From Selaginella tamariscina (taxonomy: Eukaryota; Streptophyta; Lycopodiopsida; Selaginellales; Selaginellaceae), in the NCBI GenBank assembly GCA_003024785.1, contig PUQB01000463.1:62001-126000 (forward strand): a stretch of 64,000 bases of DNA, written 5' to 3'. Position numbers and translations under genes: made by a program. Below the pieces are notes generated by a model, which was not told the origin of the DNA, did no database searches, and was given only the letters and a program-made list of their open reading frames with translations. Positions 41,601 to 54,019 of this stretch are shown piece by piece. How positions within the stretch are numbered: position 1 is the first letter of the stretch; every line of letters begins with the position of its first letter.

Positions 41601-42475
41601 GTCTATAGCTTGTGCGTGTATTCTTCCAGGTCGATAAGATGTAAACAGAATATACTTGTCTCTTTTAGCAATATTAAATGTATTTTATTTGCACTCTTGG
41701 TTAATACAGCACCTTGTGTGCACACACGTCCCATCGTGCAGGTTGGGTTAGCTGACTTGCAAGCCTTACAGAAAAGTCAGTAACTCTCTCTCTATGTGTG
41801 TGTGTGTGTGGATATATTTTGATGTATGCAGAAAGAAAGGACCTGTTCTCACCTTTCCAGCGTTGATTTCCACCTTTCTGCTTGGGTCTTTGGGTATACA
41901 GCATTATATGAGACAAATACAACACACAAGTTAAAAAATGTAAGTTGAAAATTTATTAGTGTGTCTGTGAGTGAACTATGTTACCTGAAGGGACTGAGAT
42001 ATACAACCCCTATTTTCGCTTCAGCCATGTAAAATGTCATCCCAATTTTTACCTTCATACTGACTCGCCCTTTTCGGGTTGTGTACGTGGCGCTTGGTGT
42101 GTGTGAGAGAGAGAGAGATTTGATTAAATATACAAATTTTTGCGCACTTACACACACACATATACATACACACATACATACAGGATGGAGAAAGTTGAGA
42201 TAGATAGCGGCGTTGCAAAGCTCGTGGTTCGATTCTTTTCATCTGCGGCTGGACGACACTATTAGCTTATAAAGTCCCGAACATCTTGCAACTCATTTCT
42301 TCCACATGGTTACACCACTCCAGTGCAAAATCAGCATGATTTGTTGCTAAGCAAGTCATTAACCAACAAGGAGTATATGCCTGATACGTATTACTTGAGA
42401 GGTCGTCCAGGTGAGCAGCCGTCGTTAGTTAAGCTCTATGTTTAATAAAATCTATGTTTTATGAATGATTAATCT
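38615..42475. repeat. Array monomer 2c, with PPR exons
   Basis: Uninterrupted type c: block A 38640, block B 39415-39470, PPR exons 40602-41646. Best reference for the c monomer (about 3.86 kb). Confidence 0.88.
40602..41646 (-). pseudogene. PPR protein gene fragment, copy 2
   Basis: Same two exons as copy 1 (40894-40602 and about 41646-41540). The downstream exon is 293 bases and reads MEQRDVVAWNTLILGYVENA near its start. The flanking exon-like pieces (41855-41880, 41985-42080, 42180-42260) are also kept. The frame changes once within the exon. Confidence 0.8.
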
Positions 42476-44495
42476 ACTGCACTAGAAAAGATCCAACAAA
42501 TAGTTTCATTCTCCCGTGATCCTCATAACCGATGAGCTAAGAAAAACGTCAGTCAAAAACAGTCTTTGTCAACGCATGCTTGGATACGGGGCGGCGTCCA
42601 ATGAGTACAGTACGAGATATATACATTATGTATTTGAAAAATAATAAATATGATAAAATACGATTACATAAATAATTTGTATAATTACGGATGACCTACT
42701 ATTTATATATGCTGTAATGAAATCCATTTCGAATCTCTAATTTTATACTCAAATACTTTAAAACAAATTAAATAGTTTCTCGTATATATAGTTAAACAAC
42801 AAACAACCACAAAAAAAAAATATATATGCACATTACAAAATTAAAAAACAAAAGCACTCTATTAATATATTACTTAGTTTGACAGTAGCTCACGAATTTA
42901 AATTTATAGCTTTGTGAAGTTTGTTTCATTTAATTATTCTCTAATGAAAAATCAAAAGTACTCATTTTAAATTTAAACTAGAATATTATGCTTCTGTACA
43001 CACATATGTACATATATACTTAGGTTTCTACACGTATCATAAGCATACGGAAAATATACTGGTGAATATGTTATTGGTTCTAGAACTAGTTCAATTATTG
43101 AACTGCTTTATTTAATTAAACTAAGCTTTATCAAATGATTAATCTGCTGCACTTGAAAACAGACCCAACATACACGTGATCCTCACAACCGATGAGCCGT
43201 TCTATTCAACGTCGTTCAAGTTGATCACGCAGTACTGAACAGTTATATGTATATATATATAGTGCTGAATATTTAAGATTCTGTTTATAAGATTTGAGTA
43301 GGATAATACATTTCAAATAAAATTCATTATAAGATCACAATACAAGATTTAAATTTAATTTAAATGGTTTAACTATAATTAATATGAAAATAATATTAAA
43401 TTGTACGAATTATTCTTTGATCGTATAAAGGTGTTGCAGTGAAATTCCTCAATTCACGCATAACCATGCAGAGCAAAGAGAATAATGTAGTACCTGAAAA
43501 GGATATCTATGAGCAAACCAAAATTTGTTTAATTTACTTTTATGTTTTTTTATTTTATATTTTTAATTTTTCGTTTTTATTTAATTTTACTGTTTTAATC
43601 TAGTCTTATATGCACAATATTCACATTCTTGTGTGCTCACCAGGAAGAAGTCAAATAAGACCTTGAGTTTGCTTTGATGAAAATCTTTGTTTGTCAAACT
43701 GTTATGATTCTCATATTTAGTTAAAATATATTAAATTAAAAATATAATATAATTTTTCGTAAATAGATGAACACTTGAAGATGACAACAGAGATCTTATC
43801 TATAAAATGCGTATATAAGATATACTATAGGAATCCTTAAGCATACAAACTGGAGTTTAATTATCTCGTGATTCGCTAATTATGTCTAATTATACAAATT
43901 ATTTAGTTTTAATTTGATGTTACAATATTATACTTTCACTTTTCTTTATCATGTGTTACAAACTACCGTATATAAACAAGCGCTTGCACTACCATTACAT
44001 TGTAAGTTGGAACCAGCAGTAATTAAAACCTTCTGGTACTTAAAGCTATATTAGTATGAAATTTTATTTATTAATTCATTTGTTTAATAAAAAAATCTAT
44101 GTCTTATGAACTCTGCTTTTTAAAATTCTTGAATGGTCAGATTTTGTATAAAATCAGGAATTTAAGTTTTTTGTCTAAAATTAAAAGGAGGAGAAGAATT
44201 AACAACAAAAACAAGGCGTCCAGGAACAATCATTATTTTATTCATTATTAAAAAAATGAAAAGCACTCATATTAAATTTAATTAAATTTCTAATATATCC
44301 CTAATAGGTTTATGTACACATACACTTTAGTTAAATGGTCAATACCAGGTTAATTATTTATGAAAATATGTTAAAGAAAAAACTCTTTCTGATAACTACA
44401 AATAAGGTGTTTTTACAAGAGCTATAGTTATTATAAGGATTTATTATTTTAGATTATTAAATCATTTGTTTAATAAAATCTATGTTTTATGAAAT
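42475..44495. repeat. Array monomer 3a, internally deleted
   Basis: Type a, but only about 2.0 kb. The region between block B (43155-43240) and block C (43400-43530), including the TC/GA palindrome, is missing, and several smaller losses follow. Confidence 0.87.
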
Positions 44496-45295
44496 GATTA
44501 CTAGAAAAGATCCAACAAGTAATTTCATTATCCCGTGATCCTCATAACCGATGAGCTAAGAAAAACGTCGGTTAAAGACAGTCTATGTCAACGCATGCTT
44601 GGATATGGGGCGGCGCCTAAATGAGTACAGTACGAGGAGAAAACGTATGCATTATATATATGTGTGTGTGTATGTATGTATATATATGGAAAAATAACCC
44701 TCGAATATGATAAATTTTTAAACCAATCGAATATTTTAAACACTACATCTCAATATCAAATAAATATGATTAAATTTGTATAATTACGAGAATTATGACC
44801 TACTTATTTATATGCTGTAATGAAATAAATAATTCATGGTAATCATTGCTAATTCCATTTAATACTTAAAAACAAATTAAATCAATAGAAATACTTACCT
44901 GAACTTTAAGCATATATAGTTAAACAAAATAAACACACACAAAACAGAGAAATATATGTGCACATTACGTAACCAAAAAAAACAAAAGCACACTATTAAT
45001 TTATTACTTATTGAGAATCAAGAAATTTATAAAGTCTCTTAACAAAAAAAAGAAAATCAGAAAGAGGAGAGAAAATCAATAAACTGGTTGTCTAGAGCGG
45101 ACGCGACTCAAAATTGGCAACTTTGTGAAGTTTTAAAAATAATTTTGTTTCATTTAATTATTCTTTAATGAAAAACTTGGTAACATTATCATTATTAATA
45201 AATTAAAAGTACTCATATTAAATTGAATAATGTATAATGTTTTAATGTATTCTTAAACTAGGATATTACACATATGTACATATACTTAAAGCTTT

Positions 45296-45430
45296 GGGTT
45301 TGACATTTCCTCGAGCGCAGTTTGCCGAGCGTACGGATTTCCATCGTATCAGAATATTCCATTCCGTAAGAATATTCGTTTTCGTATAAAGAATATTCTG
45401 GTGCGGCGGGTGGGCAATCATGGCGGCACG
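45296..45430. repeat. Left terminal region of the MULE-like element
   Basis: Contains TCGAGCGCAG (about 45311) shared in inverse with the right end, and three GAATATTC palindromes at 45352, 45370 and 45391, spaced about 20 bases. Also CGTACGGA and CCGTAAG words echoed at the right end. Confidence 0.75.
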
Positions 45431-45564
45431 GTAATGGTGTCAAAGTTTCACAAATTTGGGGGTTAATCTGACATATATATTTATATATTTTATTTATATT
45501 TATGTTTTTATTTTTTTAATATTTATATTTATAACTATAATTATATTTTTATATAAATACCGCA

Positions 45565-48500
45565 TCAAACTAAATAAAAATTACAATAAAAACATAACTC
45601 AATCATGAAGATCGTTTCCACTAGCCAGTGACTCGTCGTTAATGATGCATTGTTACGGTGTCGTGAACGTTTCTCCAAAATCTGTCTGTAGTAAACTTCG
45701 AACTCTTCAACCATTTTCTTTGCCATCTGATTAGCGTAGTCTGGTAGAACAATACTAAAAACATATTAAAGTTTAAAAACCAAAAGAAATGATAAAAAAT
45801 CTCACTCATCATTTGATGACTCGTATGATCTCTCTTCTGCTGACTCATCTGATGACTCGTCGTTGTGCCCACAGACTTCTCCGTAACAACATCCTCGTCG
45901 TTTCGAGAAGGCGGATCTTGGTCTCCATCGTTGTCGCTAGCCAAAGGCAAATCCTGTGCTTCTGTTTCCATGGTTCTCTTCCACTCATCAAAAGGAGTAA
46001 TCATAGAAACGACTTGATCATCCCACCACCTTCAGCTGCTGTAACACTTGGAATGACCTTCCTGAAGACATCTCTGGCTGCTAAAACCAGATCCTTGTTG
46101 ATGTCGATTCCATAACCATGTCTCCCTGTGTGAAAAGTTGCAAGAATACTAGCACCGATTCCCACTGTTAGATCCACGACAGTTCCACTAGGCTTTGTGA
46201 GCTTCTCCACTAGCATCACAAACAACTTGGGAGATTTCGGGCCAATTGAAATCCTAAAAGTTACATGAGAATAACAACAACATTATACCATGGGAGCTGG
46301 AAATCTTCTGGCTCATCAAAAAGAAGAGTGTAGCGAGTGTCCAAGATCTCCTTGTTCTTGACAACCCTAGAGTAGGGGGAACCAAAAATACACATGGCAA
46401 TGATGCTTTCCTGAAAAAAACAAACATTAAAAAATGACATTCTCAAAAAGAAGAATTACCTTTCTAGAGAACGGTATCCCATGACCTTGTTGTGTGCACA
46501 TAACTCATCTGTAGAAACTTTAGCTTGCAAGTTTCTGCAGTGTTCTTCAAAGCTGGAACATCATCCGGTAGCAAAACACTACCACATGGCCAGCTCTATC
46601 TAATATCCCGAAAGCAAGGTTCCCAAGTTCTCAGCAAAGAATCCGAGAACTTCGTGTATTGATCCCACCATCCCGCCTGCCTCAGCAACGCATCCGGTAG
46701 GCGGGTCGATGACAACGAGATCAACAGCTCCCTGGATGCATTTTGGTGGAGGCTTCGCACCAAACACATGAATAGTCCAACTTGACTTGTGACTCACGAT
46801 CCAATCCTCAAGCTCCTTCAATCCTGACGGAAAAGGCCTTCGGCTTTGAAGTACTGGACTGCAAGGTTCTCTGAATCTGCATGAATGATTTCCCAGCTTC
46901 CATTTCCCTTCTCAGGCATCACCATCCTCAACATATCATCTTCTTCCAATCCAGCCGAGATGAAGGATGGGGCTGAAGAAGAAGCTGTCCCTTGCTGACC
47001 TTGCTCGCCGATCTAGCATACCTGATATCCATCTTCACATGGAGCTTCCTTGCAGCACTGTCGTTCTTCCATAATAGCTCTCGCCGATCCTTGTGTATCT
47101 TATAGCTGGCCATCTCCCATTCGGGACAGTCACCAGGAAGGAAATCCAGCCAGAAAGGACAGTGTTCCACTTCGTAATCACTGATATCACGTAACAACCG
47201 GCTCCACATGCTAGAATCCTTGGTAACATCCATCCACTCTTTGAAATCTTCAGGGAGTGCATCGTTTTTCCATTTTAAAAACCTGTAAAAATAGATAAAA
47301 ATCTGTAAAGAAACAAAAAAAAAGACTTGCCTGAATGCCATTCTTTTTGCAGATTTTTCCAGCTCAAATAGTCGAGAAGGTGGAATTGTCGCACCGAACT
47401 CCTTGTTCTCGAGCATGTTCTGGTACATATCCAACTTAATTTCATTGTGCATCTTCGTATACCATGCCATGAACTCCTCTACATGCTCGACCAAAAGCTC
47501 TTTAGCTGCCTCGCGACCTGGCACGATAAAACGAATAAAAATGAAAAATATAAATATTAAATTACCTGGAACCAGTAAGTAAAGATGTGCAAAAACTTGA
47601 TGAAGTCCTTGTCAGGCCAGCCGGTGACACCTTCCTTCTTGTCTTTCTCCGTCATGTTCACCAGCTTCTCAAGAACGCCACGTTCTTGAATGTGCACAAG
47701 CTTCCCAAGGATATCAACCTTGACGTTGGAAGGAAGCTGGGACTTCGCGAGCATTTGAAGCTTCTCCAGAGTTATTTGCTTCGTTGATGGTTTGATAGTG
47801 ATATCTGTGATCGCCTTGAACCAATCTTCGCCGACCGCCGGATCAGCAATGGTGAGGAATTTGTTCATCCGAACTGTGAATGTCTTGTAAACGCTGGAGA
47901 GGATCTGAGATTCTGTCTGGTTTGGTTTTCTGTTCGCAAGTTTTGTAGCGATTTGTCGCTTCAGTTGATTCTGCAAAAGAAACCGAAAATCAAAAAACAA
48001 TCAAAAGAAGAAGAAAAGATTACCTCCCAAAAAATCTTCACCAATGTCGTCTTTGGATACTCGTACCAAACGTCTTCTTTTCTGTTCGATCTCCACACTT
48101 CCACAGCTTTTCTATCTTCCTCCGGCATCCCGCGAAGAACATGATCGGTAGAAAGATCTGCAGACTTCACACAACAATTCCGCAAGAACTGCAAGGTGTG
48201 AATGATTGTTGTAGGAACCACACGAGCAGTTGCTCTGCAAAACAAAACAACATTTATTTAGTATTTAAATAATGAAACAAACAAGTCACTTACTCATTCA
48301 ACCGATTGCAAGCAGCGATTAGTCTCTTCTCCTCTTGCACTGTGGATGCTATGAGTGTTGCACGTACACGCAAAGTCCATTTCAAACCTGGCTCTTCAGC
48401 AAGCAAAGTGTTCAAAGCAACCCGACGATGATTCCCATCCCACACCAGAAACTTTGCATCTTTCAGAAATCGATACCACGCAGAAAATGCTGGCTTATGC

Positions 48501-49210
48501 AAATCCGCTTCAAACTCTCTATCGACCTGTGCTTCTGACTCATTCCAGCTTCGGCGTTCGTCTGCACTCAGCTGTGGTCCGAAAGATAAGGTGAACACTG
48601 ACGTCTCCTGGTAAAATCCTTCAGCTCTAATCCATCCAACAAGGTCTTTCACGCCGTCCTTAGTGACATTCCTCAAACGTTGGTGTGGGAGCAACCTGTG
48701 AACCGGGATACGCGGAGGCTCACCAAGCTCAACTGGAACGTAGTGGTCTCGTCCTTGTAGCGATGTGTCAATATCCGTGTCATACCGAATAACAAGATCC
48801 CGAAGAAGCTTGGATGGAGCCTCAAGTGTCAGCCGCTCCGGAATTGCATATGATTCGGCAACATCCTCAGGAGCATCCAGTTTCCTCTTCTTATTGAACA
48901 TTTTACTACCAAGATCAATGTCCGGTACTTCCTCTGCATTACCGTGTTCTGCAGAGCTTCCTGCGATCTCCCTATTTCTAGGCATCCATTCACTCACCAC
49001 AGCATGTTCATCAATGACTTGCGAACTATCCACAGGTTCATTGTTCGTCGGCATCATCTCTTCGTGTTGCAGTTGTTGCTTGGCGCCTCGGCCTCCTTTC
49101 TTGCCACGAGGTTTTGGAGCCATATCTGCAAGAGCTTCTTGGACGATATGTTCCTGAAGTGTCAAAGTCTTGTATTTATCTCGCAGTCTCTTACTCTGCC
49201 TTTGCCTCAT
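45565..49210 (-). CDS. ParB-like domain fused to N6/N4-type DNA methyltransferase, transposon-borne
   Basis: Exons 5' to 3': 49210-48294, 48234-48024, 47970-47566, 47517-47331, 47282-46460, 46410-46289, 46253-45806, 45740-45565 (about 1,000 residues). Residues 33-44 and 107-110 are Lys/Arg-rich, probable nuclear signals. Residues 168-300 resemble a ParB/sulfiredoxin-like domain: PVHRLLPHQRLRNV and the hallmark DGNHRR at 258-263. A long helical linker follows. The methyltransferase has motif IV VDLVVIDPPTG (near 46700) before motif I VVDLTVGIGAS (near 46160) and GYGIDINKD, the permuted order of the N6_N4_Mtase family. PYSRVVKNKEI and KPSGTVVDL fit as well. Intron 4 appears GC-AG. Six or seven one-base frame changes, mostly short homopolymers, interrupt the exons and may be sequence errors. 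The target base is unknown. DPPT replaces the usual DPPY/F/W. Confidence 0.8.
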
Positions 49211-49535
49211 TCTGCAATTACAACAACTGATAAGAGTGTGTGTGTGAGTTGTTTTAATTTATGGACACACATTTACTATATATGTATACCTATCAATATA
49301 TATAGACACACACGCACACACACATATTTATACATGTGTAATGTTGTTTGTGTGTGTGCTCACTATATAATGTTCCTTGTGTATGTGTGTAATGTTGCTT
49401 ATGTGTGTGTGTGTGCAATGTTGTTTGTGTTTTGTGATGTGTCTGTGTGAGAGAATATGGGTATATTCATATCTCTTCACATGTATATACAGACGAAAAA
49501 GCATCATCTCATATATACAAGTCTTAATTCATATA

Positions 49536-49573
<38 letters not shown>

Positions 49574-50647
49574 TCTTTTTAAGTATGTATTTAAATATAT
49601 ATATTTATATATACACACACATGTATACAAGTCTAATGTTGTATAATCATAATGTGGTACGTGTGTAAAATGTTATTTATGTGTGTGCGCAACAAACAAA
49701 CAAAAACAACACACACACACACACACACGGATTTTCCTGCCCAATTGGGCAGGAAATCCTGCCGCCAGATGGTGCGGCCGCCGCACCATCCAGGCGGCAG
49801 AAATTCTGCCCAATTGGCAGGAAATGTGTGTGTGTGTGAGTGTGTTTGCCGAAATCGGCAATAACTCATGCGTCGGAGGTGTGTGTGTGTGCACACGCGC
49901 GTGCGTTTGTGAATAGAGAAATCCTACTGAATTTGCACATACATGCACAGAAATTACTATACACATATATAAGATTTTACCTGTAGCCATGTCGCCGTGA
50001 CGCTCACACTAGCCTCTTGTCGCCGCAAATGGAGAAAAGACAAAAAAAAGAACAAAAGTGCCCTCTCTCAACAATGGAGAATGGAGAAGAAGAATGGGCA
50101 GCCCTAAACCTTTACCCTAAAATCTAACACTTAACCCTTTGACCCTTAACTATAAAACTGTGTTTAATCAAACCATACAACAGTATATACAATACTTGCG
50201 ATAAATAACGTATATATAAAAGGATACAAATACAAACACATATTTAAGTAAAAATTTGTATGTTAAAAAAACATATTATTATATAATTAAATAAATATTC
50301 GTGTAAAAATATGTATTTATAATGTCTACATTAGATAAAATACTGGATCAAATAACTATATAATTATAATAAATAAATTAACAGAATATAAACAAGTCAT
50401 AAATAAATATGTCAGATGAATGTAGATTAGACACACATTTATTTAAAAGACAATAAAGATTGCTCTATCTCTACGTGAAGTGCTATACTATATTAGCATC
50501 TAAGATCTATACGTTTCCTTGAATTAAATATTCGCCCACGTTGAGTCATGATTGTGAATTTTTGAAATGGTAATATCCGATATTTACCAAAAGATGATTA
50601 AGTAATGCTGTTGTTTTTCTGTCACGTTTGTGGTAACTGCTTGCAAA
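49211..50647. promoter_or_regulatory. Divergent promoter region between methyltransferase and transposase genes
   Basis: The two start codons face away from each other across 1.4 kb. The side near 49211-49990 is rich in TG/CA and TA microsatellites and holds a large hairpin. A possible 5' exon of the methyltransferase lies near 49990-50040 on the minus strand. It ends ATGGCTACAG before a GT donor at about 49980 and would join the acceptor just before 49211. The spliced ATG would be a short upstream frame, so that exon is probably leader. No TATA box is asserted. Confidence 0.5.
49709..49845. repeat. Large inverted repeat (hairpin) between the two transposon genes
   Basis: (CA)n then TTTCCTGCCCAATTGGGCAG, and further CCTGCCGCCAGATGGTGCGG, meet the inverse sequence CCGCACCATCCAGGCGGCAG, TCTGCCCAATTGGCAGGAAA and (TG)n. 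Arms are about 65 bases with few mismatches, centred near 49779. The inner GCCCAATTGGGC is itself palindromic. Candidates are a nested foldback MITE, a cruciform regulator, or a small-RNA source. Confidence 0.85.
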
Positions 50648-53600
50648 ATGGCCAGGATTGTTTACGGCAATTTGGATCACGATGTTCCTGTGATAGATGG
50701 TGTTGGAATCATTCTTACTAATCAGATTAGAACGTTCTTTGGCATTTTTGATTGGCAAAGTGTTCGTCTTTTTAAACTTCTTCATGGGCAATCTGCTTTA
50801 GAGATCGAAATAAACGAGGACCAAGATGGAGGGAAGGATAATCCAGGATATGTTTTGTTACCGGATGAAGGACCATTGTTTAAGCTTGTCGTTGCTTCTG
50901 ACTCTGAATACTCAACGTTGAAGGACCTTTTCACTTCTAATACCTGCAAAAAGGGAAGAATTCTTATCGAGGGTTCCACGATCATTCATACAAATGAATT
51001 GCCTGTTGCGTATGATGGGGATGTCATTTTTGAGCTCCCTCCTTCCGAATACAAATACAAAGGAATGAATCGGAAAGAGGATGGACATACCTGGACAGCA
51101 GGAACGACCAGCAACTGGAATTTTCAAGCGAGGGTGTCCAGGAGCAAATGTGTTGGGAGCCTTTGCTGTATCAACCCGGACTGCCCTGCTTCTAAGGCAG
51201 GATTTCCGAACTGCACTAAATGGAAAGGATGTATTGTTTCCCCACCTTCAATCGACAAACTGGCAAAAGGATTGACATGTTTTTTCTGTAAAGAAAATCC
51301 ATTGTGCCTTGAAGTTTGTCATGCTGTGGCGTTTTGCGTTTTCCCAGACGACATAACCAAGACTAGATTGTTTATCCACCAGGGAAAACATTCACATCCA
51401 GTGGGTGATGGTGTTTCTGCATCGAACAAAGAAGAAATGCATATGGCGGTCCAGAATGCAACAGAAAGAACTCCCAGAGCTAGTCCAAGAGTCATCGAAA
51501 TGGCAGCATGTAAAGATGCTATCTTTGGTTTCCTATTAGATAATTCTGAGCCTGGAAGTTGGGATAAGCTCATGGATCATTTGCAGCCATTATCAAACAA
51601 TCGAAGGTACAATTAGAGTTTTACTTTGTGCTGAGCATTCTTTGATAATACCTTTGATGCAGAGTTCGTCAATGGGTAGCGTCCGCAAAGAGAACTGCTG
51701 CTGAAATGCCAGAGAATATTGATGGATTATTGGAGCTGAAACGAAGGTTGTCTATCCCATTCATCCACGTGATTCACTATCCTGGGATGAATTTCCGTGG
51801 TTCAGACGACCAGGCATTAGTTTTTAAGATGACGGTTTCAGGGCCAGGTTCTGGAATCGATTATGTAAGGATGTGCCAACCTCCTCTTGGCCCTTTGCAG
51901 AAGAGTTGGGTTCTACTTGATCACACACACCGTGTTGTTGATAAGTGGATCACTCTGGCATTGCATGTTTACGACCCAAAGTAAGATGTTATCTTTTTGT
52001 TGTTTGCTTAACTCTTTGATTATTTTATAGTGTGCGCCGATTATCCACCATTGCTTATGGTGACATGAAGAGACAAACGGCTGGAGCTGTGGAGAAGTTT
52101 TTTCGTGCTATGTTGGATGTCTGTTCCGAGAAGGGAATCTACAATGTGCAGTTCGCTGGGTTTATGTCCGATGAAGCAGGAGCGATCTGGCAAGCAATAG
52201 GAATGTGTTCTTTAATGGCCAAGAAATTCCTGGACGTGAACGGAGCTGTATCTTTCACTATGAACAAGCCATACAACGTGTGACAAGGAAGTGGGTCCCT
52301 CTTGAACATCAACAACAACATCTTCAACTTTTGAGATCATGGCCAACAGCCACATCAACAACTGATCGTGAAGAAATTGAAAATAATCTTTTCCGCTTTT
52401 GGAATGAAAATGTGAAGGATGTTGGAGTTATGCAGACGTGGTTTTCATGGTGGGAAAGACAGAAGAATCATATTTCAAATGTTGTTCTTGAAAGCATGCC
52501 GGAGAATGCTGCAAGGGTTGTGCCCATGACAAACCAGTCGGAGTCTGTTCACGGAAGATGGAGGAGGGCTAGAGATTCAAAATACATTTCATTGTACCAA
52601 GCTACAATCCACGACCTGACTGAATCAGTGCGACAATGTGCTCTTGTGAAGGCTTTTAGAGATGGAAGGTATAGTGGTTCCGGGCCGACTTCAGAGGAGC
52701 TCTCAGCAAGGTTCGAGAGAAGAATGTCAAATGCTAACTCAACAACACCTACAGCAAAGGTTATCATCGACTTAGTTGAAGATGTTGCTCCATCAAGCAT
52801 GCAGGATACTGCTTTTGTGGCTGCCACGAATGTTGAACATCGCACTGTGCAAAGAAATATGGGGTCAGAGGCTGAACGATCCCACCGACCGGACATCTTC
52901 TATAGTGAACAGGTTATTCCAACACAGTGTAGACGGAAGCGACGATTGGATTTTCAACTTGCAGAAGAACATGAAGAATATGTTCTGGTTGAAGAACAAG
53001 ATGTTACACCTGGACAATGGGCGATTAGAAGATGTGGTGAAAGAAGTTCTGTGAAATGTCTGGCAGGCTTTCCCTCTTCAGGAGGTCAGTGGAGTGCTTG
53101 TGACAAAAAGATCAGTCCTAGTGGTAATCGAGTGGCTGCTCCTTGTTTTTTTGGAAGGATCAATACAATGACAAAGAAACTGGTGAAGAATGCTTTCGCT
53201 CACAAATGATGTATTTTTGTCCAACAAACATGCTTTGCAGCAGACATCCAAGACCAACTATTGTTTCTCCGCCAGCTTCTACCTCGGTTTGGAAAGTTCA
53301 AGTGGGCACGAAGCTGATAGCAGTGGAGATCAATGATCTGGCAAGATCAGGTTTTATGCTAGCTGGGCTTCCTTCAGCTCATGCAGGAGTGCCAGGTTTT
53401 TCAACACCTCATGTTCCTTCAGTTCCTGTTGGAGTCACTGGATTTTCAACACCCCCTGCACAATTTCGTGGACCTCCTGTTCCTGCAAGTGGTCGTGCAA
53501 CAAGAACACCTTTAGGGATGTCTAAGAAACAACAGGTAAGTTTTGAAGCATGTTTGACGTTGGGAGCATATGTCGCAGAAGTTGACGTGGTTGATCCTCC

Positions 53601-53862
53601 AACATGCATTCGCTTCAGAGTATGTGACAACGACCATACATCTGCTTGGGTTGTCATTTGCAGCGCACCATCTTGTTCATGCTCGGAGTTCTGCAATGGT
53701 CGTCAGTGGGTGCCTTGCAAACATATGTATTTTGTTTACAAGCGTGTACTGGGAGCTGATCCTCGAGTTGTCAAGCATTTGCAACGTCGTACACTTGCAC
53801 CCCGTGAACTAAGTTCTTTATTGATGCTACCAAGGAACCTCCATCCTCCACCATCTATTTAG
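50648..53862 (+). CDS. MULE-type transposase with WRKY-GCM1-like zinc site and SWIM finger
   Basis: Moves the element by a DDE (RNase H-fold) reaction. Exons 50648-51606, 51663-51980, 52031-53862, GT-AG. ATG 50648 is the first usable start. Residues about 140-250: DGHTW, KCVGSLCCINPDCP and HQGKHSHP, resembling the WRKY-GCM1 zinc fold known in MULE transposases. DDE core: Asp in VLLDHTHRVVD (about 406), Asp in FMSDEAGAIWQAIG (about 469) followed by CIFHYEQA (the CxxH of MULEs, about 499), and Glu in MTNQSESVHGRW (about 592). The C-terminus has the SWIM finger CSCSEFCNG...PCKHMY (near 53665-53730). Two one-base frame changes, near 52200 (GG) and 53145 (T7), both in runs, interrupt an otherwise open gene. 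Family call is firm; Zisupton/KDZ elements, which also make 8-base duplications, are a less likely alternative. Confidence 0.87.
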
Positions 53863-54019
53863 TGTGTTTGGTTTTTTTCAAACAGCTTCGGTTTTATATT
53901 TGTTATAATTTTTAATATAAATTTTAATGGTAATTTTATGCTTAGCATATTTTTAAGTAATTTAACATATATTTCCTTTAAATACAAAAAAATACTACCA
54001 TATTTTGTATGCGGCCCCG

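Noticed and set aside
48765-49157. Plus-strand Ser-rich frame of 130 codons
   Set aside because: Antisense of the ParB-methyltransferase first exon.
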